A stretch of 64,000 bases of DNA from Nitrospira sp. (GTDB lineage: Bacteria > Nitrospirota > Nitrospiria > Nitrospirales > Nitrospiraceae), in assembly GCA_015709715.1 (NCBI GenBank), contig CP054184.1:1907001-1971000 (forward strand), read 5' to 3'. The translations under genes and the position numbers were made by a program. Below, piece by piece: positions 7,204 to 16,219 of this stretch. Under the pieces are notes generated by a model, which did not search any database, was not told where the DNA came from, and was given only the letters and a program-made list of their open reading frames with translations. Numbering within the stretch: the stretch's first letter is position 1; every line of letters begins with the position of its first letter.

Positions 7204-7722
7204 TCAAGGATCGGCCTTCTTCGACAGCCGGTCGAGGATTTGCTCCGCGACATCGGCCGTCGAGAGCCCGTCGGTCTGTATCACGATATCGGCCGCCGCC
7301 TGGTACTTGGGCGTACGCTCGGCCAGTACGTCACGGATTTCCTCGGTGAAAGACTTGGTACCCGTGAGGGAGGGCCGCTGGGTATCGCCACCGATCCGCT
7401 GGATGATGGTCTCCACGGAGGCGGTCAACCATACGAGGGTCCCGCCATGCCGTAGCGCCTCCACATTTTCAGGGCGCAAAATGGCCCCGCCACCGGTATC
7501 GATGATCAGCCCGTCACGTGCGGCCACCTCGCGACACACAGCCGTTTCAAGGTCTCGAAAGTGAGACCAGCCAAACTGTCTGACGAGGTCAGGGACAGAG
7601 AGCCCCGCGTGCTTGATGATTTCGGCATCGGTCGAAACGACCTGACGGTGGAGGCGACGGGCCAAGGCCTTGCCGACCGTGCTCTTTCCGGTTCCGCGAT
7701 AGCCGATCAATACGATGTTCAT
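7204..7722 (-). CDS. aroK: Shikimate kinase
   Basis: AroK phosphorylates shikimate at the 3-hydroxyl with ATP, the fifth step of the chorismate pathway in the cytoplasm. The 172-residue protein has the normal length. The Walker A loop GYRGTGKST lies at residues 7-15, a STDAEI-type shikimate-binding segment near 31, a GGGA element near 79 and the adenine-binding NRT-like region further on. It lies 28 bp downstream of aroE on the same strand, followed closely by tRNA-Arg. The other pathway genes (aroF, aroA) are at 26.8-30.1 kb in this window. Confidence 0.95.
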   Translation of the reverse strand: MNIVLIGYRGTGKSTVGKALARRLHRQVVSTDAEIIKHAGLSVPDLVRQFGWSHFRDLETAVCREVAARDGLIIDTGGGAILRPENVEALRHGGTLVWLTASVETIIQRIGGDTQRPSLTGTKSFTEEIRDVLAERTPKYQAAADIVIQTDGLSTADVAEQILDRLSKKADP

Positions 7723-7750
7723 GGCATTCCCGCGGACAGCATCGATCCTG

Positions 7751-8608
7751 TCATGGCTGGAAACGCGACTCCAATACCTGCCGCATCACCTCGACCGGGG
7801 CAGGCTGCTTCGTCCAGAGTTCAAACTGCAGCACAGCCTGGTTGAGAAACATCTCCAATCCCGGAATCGTACGGCAGCCTGCCCCTTTGGCTTCCCGCAG
7901 CAACTTCGTTTCGCGGGGGTTATATACGATATCCATGACCGTCAACTCGGGACGAAACAGGTTGGTCGGGATGCAGGACTCGTCCATATGCGGGTACATA
8001 CCCACCGGCGTACAGTGAATGACCGTGCGCACATGCGGCACCCAGTTGCGGAGCGTGTCGAGGGTCAGCGGCCCCTCTTCCACCGGCACGGAAGTCTTCT
8101 CGCGCAAATCCTTCACCAGCTTCTGCCGTTCGGATTCGTCGATTCCAAGGAGGGTCAAGCCGGCGATCCCGGCCCCCGTCGCCAACGCAAAGGCGATGGC
8201 CCTGGCTGCGCCCCCAGACCCCAGAATCAAGACCCGGTGCCCGTCCAGGAAGGCGCCTCCCTCTTTGAGCGCTCGTAAGGCGCCGGAGGCATCGGTGTTA
8301 TACCCCTTCAACTTTCCGTCTTCGACCACAATGGTGTTGATGGCCCCGATGTGTTTGGCCGTCGGCTCCACCTCATCCAGAAAGGGAATAGCGGCCACCT
8401 TGTGCGGAATCGTCACGCTGAAGCCGCGTGCATTCCCCAATGCGCGCACGCCCTTCAACGCCTCACCGATGGACTCCACACGAAATGCCAAGTAGACCAG
8501 GTTCAGGCCGGCTTTTTGAAAAGCCGCGTTATGAATGGCCGGCGAGAGTGAATGCTCCACCGGATTGCCGAGAATACCGCACCATTGGGTCTGAGGCGTG
8601 ATCTCCAT
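7751..8608 (-). CDS. aroE: Shikimate dehydrogenase (NADP+)
   Basis: AroE reduces 3-dehydroshikimate to shikimate with NADPH. The sequence shows the substrate-binding HSLSPAIHN motif close to the N-terminus, the catalytic-Lys segment VTIPHK, the conserved YNTDASG, and the dinucleotide-binding LGSGGAARA. The 285-residue length is typical when the ATG at 8608 (GGAG just upstream) is used. An upstream GTG at 8680 overlapping the previous stop would add 24 residues not usual in the family. It is the third gene of trmI-SDR-aroE-aroK. Confidence 0.94.
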   Translation of the reverse strand: MEITPQTQWCGILGNPVEHSLSPAIHNAAFQKAGLNLVYLAFRVESIGEALKGVRALGNARGFSVTIPHKVAAIPFLDEVEPTAKHIGAINTIVVEDGKLKGYNTDASGALRALKEGGAFLDGHRVLILGSGGAARAIAFALATGAGIAGLTLLGIDESERQKLVKDLREKTSVPVEEGPLTLDTLRNWVPHVRTVIHCTPVGMYPHMDESCIPTNLFRPELTVMDIVYNPRETKLLREAKGAGCRTIPGLEMFLNQAVLQFELWTKQPAPVEVMRQVLESRFQP

Positions 8609-8676
8609 ACTCTCCACACTCGTTTCTGACGACCACTCGCCACCTGACAACACTCCGGCCCACCACGAGCCGAACT

Positions 8677-9438
8677 TCACCCTTTAAAAATCGTCATGCC
8701 GCCGTCGATCGGAAAGGTCGCACCAGTGACCCAGGTGGCATCGTCGGAAGCCAGATAGAGCACCAACTTCGCAACCTCCTCAGGTTTCCCGGGACGTCGA
8801 ATGGCGTAATGGGCGAGAATCGGCTCCAAGCTGGTAGGATCGGCCATCAAGGGTGCCGCCATGGGGGTATCGATCAAGCCGGGGTTCACCACGTTGCAGC
8901 GAATGTTGTCCGGGGCGTAATCCACCGCCATCGCCCTGGTCAAGGCGTCCAAGCCCCCCTTCGACGCGGCATACGCCGGTAACCCGCGAATTCCGACAAG
9001 GCTGGCCACGGTGGAGATGTTAATGATCGCACCGCCTCCCGCCTTCATGATTTCGGGGACGGCCGCACGGCTCATCCGAAAGACGCCTGTCAAGTTGATG
9101 TCCACCACGTTCATCCAGGTCGCGTCGTCGGTCTCATGGACGCGCTTGCCGAAATCGCCGATCCCGGCATTGTTCACCAGGATGTGCAGCTTCCCGAAGG
9201 TCCGAACGGTTTGCGCGACCACCTCGCGGACATGAGCCTCGTCCGTCACTGAACCGGCCACTGCCCAGGCCCGCCCGCCGTTCACGCCGATGCCCTTCAC
9301 CACTCGATCCAACTCGTCTTGACGACGCCCTGTGACCACGACCGAAGCGCCCTCCTCGGCAAACAGCTTCGCGATGGCCTCGCCGATGCCCGCATTGCCC
9401 CCCGTAATGATCGCGACTTTTCCCTGCAACCGATTCAT
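8677..9438 (-). CDS. Short-chain dehydrogenase/reductase
   Basis: This classical SDR of 253 residues would use NAD(P)H on a ketone or alcohol, possibly an acyl chain as FabG does. The cofactor motif TGGNAGIG is near residue 13, NNAG near 87, the catalytic Ser in INISTVAS near 139, and YAASK near 152-156. The C-terminus WVTGATFPIDGGMT is typical. The ATG at 9438 overlaps the stop of trmI (ATGA), with GAGGGAG upstream, so translation is coupled. The substrate cannot be told from sequence. The neighbours are in shikimate metabolism and tRNA modification and do not settle it. Confidence 0.88.
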   Translation of the reverse strand: MNRLQGKVAIITGGNAGIGEAIAKLFAEEGASVVVTGRRQDELDRVVKGIGVNGGRAWAVAGSVTDEAHVREVVAQTVRTFGKLHILVNNAGIGDFGKRVHETDDATWMNVVDINLTGVFRMSRAAVPEIMKAGGGAIINISTVASLVGIRGLPAYAASKGGLDALTRAMAVDYAPDNIRCNVVNPGLIDTPMAAPLMADPTSLEPILAHYAIRRPGKPEEVAKLVLYLASDDATWVTGATFPIDGGMTIFKG

Positions 9439-10319
9439 GCCTCGCACACTCCCTCTTCACCTGGTTCCAACCCAGCTTCCTCCGCGGATTCCTTGACCGC
9501 TGCAACGGCTTTTCCAGATGACGACCACCACCCAGCCTCGACTTTTCTCGCCACGGTGATAAATCCGGAGTGTGCCACCATCCGGTGGTCGGGACGGACA
9601 CTTCGGCCCTGGATCGACCAGGTTCGCAGCAGGGTTTCAAAGGTTTCGATCATGCCGAACATCGAGGTGCGCTCCAGCGCCTCTACCGTCTGCACCACCT
9701 GCGGCACGGTCGGCACAAAGCTCAGATAGATGCCCCCGGAGCGCAACACCGTCGCGGCATGCGGTACCACTTGCCAAGGCTCTGGGAGGTCCAGCACCAG
9801 GCGATCGAATAGCCGCCCGTCTTCAAGAGGATCGATGCCCTCATACACGTTTTTGCGGAATGGCCTAAGGGTGGGCACGGGGCCCATATAGCGCTCGATA
9901 TTGGTTAAAGCCGTACGGGCGAAGTCTTCCCGGGCCTCATAGGTCACCACCAATCCGGTCGGACCGACCGCGCGCAACAGTGCCATCGTCAAGGCCCCGG
10001 AACCGGTGCCGGCCTCAAAAACTCTCGCGCCGGGATAGACATCGGCCCACATCGGAATCAGAGAGAGGTCTTTGGGGTACAGGACCTGCGCCCCACGGGG
10101 CATCTTGAGGACGTATTCGCCGAAGGTGGGACGCAAGGCCAGAAAGCGTTTCCCTTTGGAGAGGGTGACGACGGACCCGTCTGGCTTGCCGATCAACTCA
10201 TCATGCGGGATCGTCTCCCCGCTGAAATGATAGATGTCGCCCGCCTTTAACGTCAGGGCATACTGGCGCCCCTTCTTATCGACCAAGTGGACCCGCTCGC
10301 CGTTTTTCAATTCAGACAT
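9435..10319 (-). CDS. trmI: tRNA (adenine-N1)-methyltransferase, TrmI family
   Basis: TrmI makes m1A58 in the T loop of tRNAs using S-adenosylmethionine. The 294-residue protein has the N-terminal beta domain of the family, then LMPRGAQVLYPKD, which precedes the catalytic domain. The SAM-binding motif is EAGTGSGALTMALLRAVGP (about 119-137), and LDLPEPW (about 193) is the family's motif near the target base. The last 60 residues are a poorly conserved extension. It leads the minus-strand operon with the SDR and aroE-aroK, and diverges from the sigma factor gene. Confidence 0.9.
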   Translation of the reverse strand: MSELKNGERVHLVDKKGRQYALTLKAGDIYHFSGETIPHDELIGKPDGSVVTLSKGKRFLALRPTFGEYVLKMPRGAQVLYPKDLSLIPMWADVYPGARVFEAGTGSGALTMALLRAVGPTGLVVTYEAREDFARTALTNIERYMGPVPTLRPFRKNVYEGIDPLEDGRLFDRLVLDLPEPWQVVPHAATVLRSGGIYLSFVPTVPQVVQTVEALERTSMFGMIETFETLLRTWSIQGRSVRPDHRMVAHSGFITVARKVEAGWWSSSGKAVAAVKESAEEAGLEPGEEGVCEA

Positions 10320-10545
10320 GGTCCGGCATTCTAGGAGACTGCCTGCCTGTTTTCAACCAAACCGGCAGGCCGCATGATACCGCCGGTGGCCTTTCGCGCA
10401 GGCGCCCCTTGATCGATCACAGACCGGTCCTATCTCTATCCAAAGCAAGCCGACGTGACGGGGTGAGCGGACCGAATCCTTTCCCCAAGAGTTGGCATCT
10501 AATAAAAAGGACGGGTGCGGGCGTTTTTGCTGGGCACAATACAGC

Positions 10546-10567
10546 TCCCCCCTCGGGGGAAAAGGGG
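10546..10567 (+). promoter_or_regulatory. Hairpin touching the ribosome site of the sigma gene
   Basis: TCCCCC (10546-10551) and GGGGGA (10555-10560) form a perfect 6-bp stem with a CTC loop, directly followed by the Shine-Dalgarno AAGGGG (10562-10567). The C-run could alternatively pair with the Shine-Dalgarno itself. Translation of the sigma factor may therefore depend on which pairing forms. Confidence 0.4.
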
Positions 10568-10568
10568 T

Positions 10569-11828
10569 ATGACCATGAACGATTCTCTGTTGAGTCAGGA
10601 TGATACAGAACCAACGGCGACCGTAGCGGTTGACCTCGATGCCGATGATGCCGAAGCCAGCGATTTGCTGGATTCCATCGCCCAGGACGATCACGAGGAA
10701 ACCAAGGCGGAAGACCCAGCGCCGGAAAGGGTAGCGCGGTCGGCTTCGGCGCCGTTCTTGCTGGAGTCGTTATATTTCCGTTCATTCGGCGAGCGACGTC
10801 TCTTGGAGCGCGACGAAGAAATCGCCCTGGCGAAACAAATCGATCTGGGTACGCGCCAAATCCGCCAGGTGTTGCAACAGATCACAAAGGCCTGCGCCTC
10901 GTTCAAGGGCACGGAGGCCACGGATGCAAGCTTGCTGACCCTGAAAACCGTACGACGGCTCAGCGGGCTGTCCGCCACCGCGCTCAATCAGGCGGAACAG
11001 GCCATCGCACAGTTGCAGAGCGTGGCCGAGCGAGGCGGCAAGGCTGGGGCCTCGATGAGAAAGGAACTCGACGCCGGACTCACCCGGTTGCAGGCGTCTC
11101 GATCCATTCTCGAAACCGCGAAGGACGAGCTGGTGCGCTGCAACCTGCGCCTGGTGGTGGATGTGGCCAAGCACTACACCGGCCGAGGGCTGACGCTGCT
11201 CGACTTGGTGCAGGAAGGCAACATCGGGTTGATGAAAGCGGCTGAGCGGTATCAATACCGTAAGGGATTCAAATTCAGCACCTACGCGACCTGGTGGATT
11301 CGCCAGGGGATTACTCGTTCCTTGGCCGACCAATCCAGGACCATCAGGATTCCCGTCCACCAGACGGAAGCCTCCAACCGCATTCTGCGGGCATCCCGAC
11401 GCCTCGTTCAACAATTGGGTCGCCAGCCCCGTTTGGAAGAAGTGGCCTTCAGCATGCGGATGCGACCGGATCGGCTGCATGAAACGATTCAGGCATTTCA
11501 AGAGCCGGTGGCCTTGGAGCACCGAGTGGGTGACGGCGGCACGGAATTGGGCGAATTGCTCCCGGACCAACAGGCAGTCCCACCGGATGCCCACGTGAAC
11601 CGAACGGAGCTGACACGCGAGATGAATCGAATTCTCAGCACCCTGACCCCTCGTGAGCAGACGGTCATTCGGCTTCGATTCGGGATCGGCGAGGATTATG
11701 CCCGCACATTGGAGCAGGTCGGTCAACACCTGTCGGTCACGAGGGAACGGATTCGGCAGATCGAGGCCAAGGCGCTCAAGAAGCTGAAAACACCGATGGT
11801 GAAGGAGATGTTCGCCGCCATCAAGTAA
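10569..11828 (+). CDS. RNA polymerase sigma-70 family factor (RpoD/RpoS-like)
   Basis: The 419-residue protein is a group 1/2 sigma factor directing core RNA polymerase to promoters. Residues 1-55 are acidic and unconserved. Region 1.2 starts at about 63 ([12 protein letters not shown]). Region 2 contains [25 protein letters not shown] and the -10-reading and melting segment [17 protein letters not shown]. Region 3 follows, and region 4 ends with the [23 protein letters not shown]. It lacks the long region 1.1 of many housekeeping factors, so an RpoS-like or alternative role is possible. The ATG at 10569 has AAGGGG upstream. It is monocistronic, with a strong terminator after it. Confidence 0.9.
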   Translation: MTMNDSLLSQDDTEPTATVAVDLDADDAEASDLLDSIAQDDHEETKAEDPAPERVARSASAPFLLESLYFRSFGERRLLERDEEIALAKQIDLGTRQIRQVLQQITKACASFKGTEATDASLLTLKTVRRLSGLSATALNQAEQAIAQLQSVAERGGKAGASMRKELDAGLTRLQASRSILETAKDELVRCNLRLVVDVAKHYTGRGLTLLDLVQEGNIGLMKAAERYQYRKGFKFSTYATWWIRQGITRSLADQSRTIRIPVHQTEASNRILRASRRLVQQLGRQPRLEEVAFSMRMRPDRLHETIQAFQEPVALEHRVGDGGTELGELLPDQQAVPPDAHVNRTELTREMNRILSTLTPREQTVIRLRFGIGEDYARTLEQVGQHLSVTRERIRQIEAKALKKLKTPMVKEMFAAIK

Positions 11829-11851
11829 TCGATTCGGTTGTTCGTTCCGAC

Positions 11852-11885
11852 ACACGGGGGAGGCTCAACCTCCCCCGTGTTGTTT
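11852..11885 (+). terminator. Strong intrinsic terminator after the sigma gene
   Basis: ACACGGGGGAGG (11852-11863) pairs perfectly over 12 bp with CCTCCCCCGTGT (11869-11880) around a CTCAA loop, followed by TGTTT. It begins 24 bases after the stop codon. Confidence 0.85.
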
Positions 11886-11944
11886 CCTGCGCTTTCGCCT
11901 TGTGGGCCATTGTGAGAGAATGCGCCAACGAGGACTCTGCTCAC

Positions 11945-13024
11945 ATGCTGTTCCGCTCCACGGACCATAACGCCGCCATTGAATCCCGGTCACAGTTAGG
12001 GCGTTGCTGGCTCGGGACCATGACGATTGCCCTCCTTCTCCTGACCGTTCCACGCGCCGGTTCGTGCGAGACGCCCATGGGCGAGGAGGCCCTGAAGGAG
12101 TTGTCCGTCCCCGCGGTGGTAGCCAAAGTTAGACCCTCCGTCGTCACGGTGCTCACCCGCGGGATTCCGCCCGGCGGTTCCCAACATGGCGCTCCATCCG
12201 GTTCCGGCTCGGGAGTCATCATCGATGTCGGCGGGTACATTCTCACGAACAATCATTTGGTACAGGGCATGACCAGCGTTGTCGTGGGACTCTCCACCGG
12301 CCGGCTGACACCTGGACGCGTCGTCGCCCGCGACTTCCTGCTCGACCTTGCGTTGATCAGAATCACCGCACCGGACCTGGTGCCGGCTGAATTTTCACGA
12401 CGGACGACGTTTGACATCGGGGAAACGGCCATCGCGATCGGCAATCCGCTCGCCTTGAAAGGCGGCTCGACCGTGACGGTTGGGGTCATCAGCGCGCTCG
12501 ACCGATCGGTGCTGACGCCGGAGGGAGAAACTCTGTACGATCTTCTCCAGACCGATGCAGCCATCAATCCTGGCAATAGCGGCGGCCCGCTGGTCGATCG
12601 GTTCGGGCAGGTCATCGGCATCAACGTGGCCATCGCGCCCTCCGCCCAGGCCATCAGTTATGCCATCGCCATGGACGCCATCACCCCACACATTCAATCG
12701 ATGATCGACCGGGGAGCCGTGTCTCGCCCGGACTTGGGCCTGGTTCCGGTGACCGTGACGCCCAGCGTTGCTGCTAGTTTCGATTTGGAAAGCGATCGCG
12801 GCATCCTGGCACTCCAGGTCGACGCCGGGAAACCGGCCGGACAAGCCGGACTGCAATCCGGCGACGTCGTCAGCGCAATCGACGGGCGTCAAATTTTTAA
12901 TATCGGTGATTTCTGGCACGCGGTGGCGCGCGCCGGCGAGCAGATGACGTTTCAGATTGCCGCGCAGGGGAAGACCGGCACCAATACCATCACCGTTCCG
13001 CGTCCTCCGTCCTCACGGCCCTAA
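11945..13024 (+). CDS. Periplasmic HtrA/DegP-like serine protease
   Basis: This S1C-family protease, with a single C-terminal PDZ domain, degrades or chaperones misfolded envelope proteins. From the ATG at 11945 (359 residues), a hydrophobic export segment lies at about 22-40. The catalytic triad is H104 (TNNHLV), D134 (LLDLAL) and S212 (NPGNSGGPL), all present. The PDZ domain (about 240-340) includes the GILALQV and AGLQSGDVV elements. The start could also be the ATG at 12020, which would leave a short classical signal peptide. It is followed after 3 bases by lipB and then gdh, forming a plus-strand series. Confidence 0.88.
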   Translation: MLFRSTDHNAAIESRSQLGRCWLGTMTIALLLLTVPRAGSCETPMGEEALKELSVPAVVAKVRPSVVTVLTRGIPPGGSQHGAPSGSGSGVIIDVGGYILTNNHLVQGMTSVVVGLSTGRLTPGRVVARDFLLDLALIRITAPDLVPAEFSRRTTFDIGETAIAIGNPLALKGGSTVTVGVISALDRSVLTPEGETLYDLLQTDAAINPGNSGGPLVDRFGQVIGINVAIAPSAQAISYAIAMDAITPHIQSMIDRGAVSRPDLGLVPVTVTPSVAASFDLESDRGILALQVDAGKPAGQAGLQSGDVVSAIDGRQIFNIGDFWHAVARAGEQMTFQIAAQGKTGTNTITVPRPPSSRP

Positions 13025-13027
13025 ACC

Positions 13028-13822
13028 ATGGGACAGGAGCACTTCGCACAGGATCAGCTCTTGGCCGTTCGACGGGGCACGGTCTGTTTCTGCGGCTGCC
13101 TCCACTATGAGGATGCGTGGAACCTCCAGCGCGCCTGGCAGGTCGAGCGAGCCGCCGACCGTTGCCCCGACCTCTTGTTGCTGCTCGAACATTTTCCGGT
13201 CTATACGGCCGGCCGCACCACCAAGCCGCACCACTGGGCCGGCGATGAAAGGCTCGCACGACAAACCGGCATTCCCGTCTTACGCACCGAACGTGGAGGA
13301 TCGATCACCTACCATGGACCAGGCCAGCTCGTGGGCTATCCCATTCTCCGGCTGACCGACCATTGTGCCGGCCCCAAAGCCTATGTGCGTCGACTGGAAG
13401 AGGTCCTCATCACTACCCTGGCTGAATGGGGCATCCTTGCGCACCGATGCGAGGGGTTACCGGGGGTCTGGGTCGGAGTCGAGCCCTCGGCCAAGATTGC
13501 GTCGATCGGCGTGCGCATTTCCCATGGCGTCACCACCCATGGGTTTGCCCTGAATGTCTCTCTGGACCTGACTCCGTTCTCTCACATTGTGCCCTGTGGC
13601 ATTGCCGACTGTCGGGTAACGTCGATGGCCATGCTCCTGGATGAGGCTCCCGATTACGCCGCCGTCCAGGAACGCCTCGCAGCCAACTTTGCCGATCGAT
13701 TCCATCTGACGTGGTCGGAGCGGCTGACTCCCCAGACCCTCGTCGCCTCCCGTTCGGCCCCGACACCGCCTCTCGCATTGGCCTCTCACACCGACGATCA
13801 GTCGCAAGGAGCTTCCCAATGA
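13028..13822 (+). CDS. lipB: Octanoyl-[acyl carrier protein]-protein transferase
   Basis: LipB transfers octanoyl from acyl carrier protein to lipoyl domains, the first step of lipoate synthesis. The 264-residue protein has the family motifs RGGSITYHGPGQLVGYPI (about 88-105), PGVWVG, IASIGVRISHGVTTHGFALNV with the catalytic-Lys region slightly altered, and IVPCGI containing the catalytic Cys. The first 20 and last 40 residues are extensions beyond the usual 210-220. Its stop overlaps the ATG of the glutamate dehydrogenase gene. No lipA is seen in the window. Confidence 0.93.
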   Translation: MGQEHFAQDQLLAVRRGTVCFCGCLHYEDAWNLQRAWQVERAADRCPDLLLLLEHFPVYTAGRTTKPHHWAGDERLARQTGIPVLRTERGGSITYHGPGQLVGYPILRLTDHCAGPKAYVRRLEEVLITTLAEWGILAHRCEGLPGVWVGVEPSAKIASIGVRISHGVTTHGFALNVSLDLTPFSHIVPCGIADCRVTSMAMLLDEAPDYAAVQERLAANFADRFHLTWSERLTPQTLVASRSAPTPPLALASHTDDQSQGASQ

Positions 13823-15075
13823 ACGAACTTGATACCCACACGTTCCGGCTTGCCGTCGCCCAATTCAACCAGGCGGCCGACGCCATGCACCTCGACGACA
13901 ACTTGCGGCAACGCCTCACCTTGCCGCAGCGATCGTTGCTGGTCAGCGTACCGGTCCGCATGGACGACGGGCGCGTGGAGGTGTTCACCGGTTACCGCGT
14001 TCAACACGATACGGCGCGCGGCCCCTCGAAGGGCGGGATCCGATACCACCCGGCCGTCACCCTCGGAGAAGTCGCCGCGCTCGCCATGTGGATGACCTGG
14101 AAGTGCGCACTGGCCGACCTCCCCTACGGCGGCGCCAAGGGCGGGGTGAAGGTCGACCCTAAACAGCTCACCCGCGGCGAATTGCAGCGCCTGACCAGGC
14201 GCTATGCCGCGGAGATCTTTCCCCTGATCGGTCCGGATAAGGATGTCCCGGCCCCCGATGTGGGAACCGATCAGCAGGTGATGGCTTGGATCATGGACAC
14301 GTACAGTCAACAGGTGGGATATGCCGTGCAGGGCGTGGTGACGGGCAAACCCTTGTCGATCGGTGGCAGTCTCGGGCGCGAGGAGGCGACGGGACGCGGG
14401 GTGGTGTATGTCACGCTGGAAGCACTTCGTCACCTGAAGGTGGATATCGCGAACGCGACGGTCGCCATTCAAGGATTTGGAAACGTCGGGTCTCACACGG
14501 CCTTGATCATGCATCAGGCCGGAGCGCGTGTCGTGGCGGTCAGCGACGTCACGGGCGGCCTCTACAACCCAAAGGGTCTGGACGTGCCGGAGTTGCTTCG
14601 GCGCTATCGAGAGCACCGTCGGCCACTCCGTGAGATCCCATTAGGTGAGTCTCTGACCAACGAAGAACTCCTCCGGTTGGACTGCACAGTCCTCGTTCCC
14701 GCGGCACTGTCCGAGCAAATCACGCAAGCGAACGCCGCCGCGCTACGCTGCCGTATCCTTGCGGAAGGCGCCAATGGTCCGACCACCCTCGAAGCCGACC
14801 GCATCTTGACCGACAAGGGTGTGTTCATCATTCCCGACATTTTGGCGAATTCGGGAGGGGTCATCGTGTCTTATTTCGAGTGGGTCCAAGACGTCCAGCG
14901 GTTCTTCTGGAAGGCCAAAGACATTCAAGACCGCCTGCAAGACCTGATTACCAACGCCTTCCACCGCACCCTGCAGTTCTCTATCGAGAAACGGACCACC
15001 ATGCGGATGGCGGCCTTGATGTCCGGTATCGACAAGGTGGCGCAGGCACACTTGCAGCGGGGCTTGTATCCGTGA
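13819..15075 (+). CDS. gdhA: Glu/Leu/Phe/Val-type dehydrogenase, probably glutamate dehydrogenase
   Basis: It would interconvert glutamate and 2-oxoglutarate plus ammonium. The 418-residue length fits the hexameric short class. Visible are VFTGYRVQHDTARGPSKGGIRYHP (substrate binding), LPYGGAKGGVKVDP with the catalytic Lys (about 104-117), the PAPDVGT segment and the Rossmann GFGNVGSHTA (about 217-226). The ATG at 13819 overlaps the lipB stop, with AAGGA upstream. Assigning it to glutamate rather than leucine rests on overall similarity and is not certain. Confidence 0.88.
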   Translation: MNELDTHTFRLAVAQFNQAADAMHLDDNLRQRLTLPQRSLLVSVPVRMDDGRVEVFTGYRVQHDTARGPSKGGIRYHPAVTLGEVAALAMWMTWKCALADLPYGGAKGGVKVDPKQLTRGELQRLTRRYAAEIFPLIGPDKDVPAPDVGTDQQVMAWIMDTYSQQVGYAVQGVVTGKPLSIGGSLGREEATGRGVVYVTLEALRHLKVDIANATVAIQGFGNVGSHTALIMHQAGARVVAVSDVTGGLYNPKGLDVPELLRRYREHRRPLREIPLGESLTNEELLRLDCTVLVPAALSEQITQANAAALRCRILAEGANGPTTLEADRILTDKGVFIIPDILANSGGVIVSYFEWVQDVQRFFWKAKDIQDRLQDLITNAFHRTLQFSIEKRTTMRMAALMSGIDKVAQAHLQRGLYP

Positions 15076-15191
15076 CAGCAGGCTGCAGCTTTTTCGCACT
15101 GTGGGGAGACATGCTTGCTGTTCTCCATCTGCATGCGTTAGGGTTGGCGGGCTGACCGAATACCCAGCACATCCGCATCAAGGCCGATTTC

Positions 15192-15485
15192 ATGTTGCAT
15201 GTCTCCGTTGCGTCATTGTGGGAAGCCCATTGCCGAGAGGGGTGGCCCCAGTTCTCCAGTCCCCATGAAGGGGAGCTGATGACCCTGGATACGGTCATCG
15301 GCGGCTGTGCGGTCTTTTATTTGGATGGAGAGACGCGTTTGGACGGTCAGCGCATCGGTATTCTTGAAGACTGTATCGCCGATCTCGACAACTTGCTCGA
15401 CGATATGGCGGATGAACACAAAGCGTATTTCCAACGCCTTCGACAGTTGGCCATGGCGTTGCTCGATTGCAGCCGACCCGCTTGA
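15192..15485 (+). CDS. Small conserved-looking hypothetical protein
   Basis: This 97-residue soluble protein has no recognised domain. It has an aromatic N-terminal part and an acidic helical middle (LEDCIADLDNLLDDMADEHKAYFQRLRQLAMALL, 59-92) that could form a coiled coil or dimer interface. The ATG at 15192 is the first in frame, and an inner ATG at 15279 would give a 68-residue product. It converges with the truncated haemoglobin gene, separated by a hairpin. The function is unknown. Confidence 0.55.
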   Translation: MLHVSVASLWEAHCREGWPQFSSPHEGELMTLDTVIGGCAVFYLDGETRLDGQRIGILEDCIADLDNLLDDMADEHKAYFQRLRQLAMALLDCSRPA

Positions 15486-15514
15486 GACTGCCGGTTCTTT
15501 TTTGTGGACGGTGG

Positions 15515-15543
15515 GGCGAGGGACAACAACGTCATCCCTCGCC
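15515..15543. terminator. Hairpin between convergent genes
   Basis: GGCGAGGGA (15515-15523) pairs perfectly with TCCCTCGCC (15535-15543) across an 11-base loop, in the gap between two convergent genes. No T-run follows on either strand, so it is a weak or factor-assisted bidirectional terminator at best. Confidence 0.5.
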
Positions 15544-15553
15544 ACAATCCTCC

Positions 15554-16033
15554 TTACGGAACCTCGGCGATATCCGCCTTCATCGGCCCAAGGAGCCCCA
15601 GGAGTTCATTTTTCTCCGCGGCAGGCACCTTGAAATGATCGAGCGCGGCGACAAGGTCTTGGACCAACGACTCGAAATCCGCTGAGCTGATGTGCATACC
15701 GGCATGCGTTTGCTTCATATCGCGCCCGGTGTAGATGCAAGGCCCCCCGGTCGCCGAACAAACCTGATCGACCAGGTGGCCCTTCAGCTTCGGAATGTCC
15801 GTGGTGGCAAACCGCGCGTTGATCCGGCTATCGGCAGCCACATTGGCTACGAATTGATCGATCACTGCCGTGATGGCCGGTTTTCCTCCCAGCCGCGCAT
15901 AGAGCGACTTCGTCGCAGCATGGCCGACAACTGATGCCTCTTTGCCGGCTTGTCCTCCTGTGTCTGCACAGCCGACCGCCGTCACCAAGACGGCCATCCC
16001 GATCATACCGACGCCCCAATACTTCCTCACCAT
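15554..16033 (-). CDS. Exported group 1 truncated haemoglobin lipoprotein
   Basis: A signal sequence with a lipobox ending at C22 (LVTAVGC) precedes a truncated globin (about 43-155). It begins SLYARLGGKPAI, continues with GGPCIYTGRDM, and has the proximal haem ligand His110 in THAGMHIS. Group 1 truncated haemoglobins bind O2 and often detoxify NO. Tethering to an envelope membrane as a lipoprotein is less usual and would place it where NO or oxygen enters. It diverges from an OxyR-like regulator, with a matching palindrome between them, so redox control is likely. Confidence 0.88.
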   Translation of the reverse strand: MVRKYWGVGMIGMAVLVTAVGCADTGGQAGKEASVVGHAATKSLYARLGGKPAITAVIDQFVANVAADSRINARFATTDIPKLKGHLVDQVCSATGGPCIYTGRDMKQTHAGMHISSADFESLVQDLVAALDHFKVPAAEKNELLGLLGPMKADIAEVP

Positions 16034-16174
16034 CGCAACCTCCTCGCGTTACATCAGACGATTGATGGCCACATCCCCTGGCCAAAGAACTGCATGAACA
16101 GGTATGTGCCTGTTGTCCCTGCACAGTAGGCGAGTTATGATGCATCGGTCTAATATATTGTTTTCATGCTAGCT

Positions 16175-16189
16175 ATAGGATAATCCTAT
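16175..16189. promoter_or_regulatory. LysR/OxyR-type operator (ATAG-N7-CTAT)
   Basis: ATAGGATAATCCTAT is a perfect palindrome around the A at 16182. It fits both the general LysR motif T-N11-A and the OxyR half-site ATAG-N7-CTAT. It lies 31 bases before the regulator's ATG (16220) and between it and the divergent haemoglobin gene. A second properly spaced copy was not seen. Confidence 0.55.
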
Positions 16190-16219
16190 CGCTTAATGAT
16201 TCTTCTCGCTGAGGCAGGC

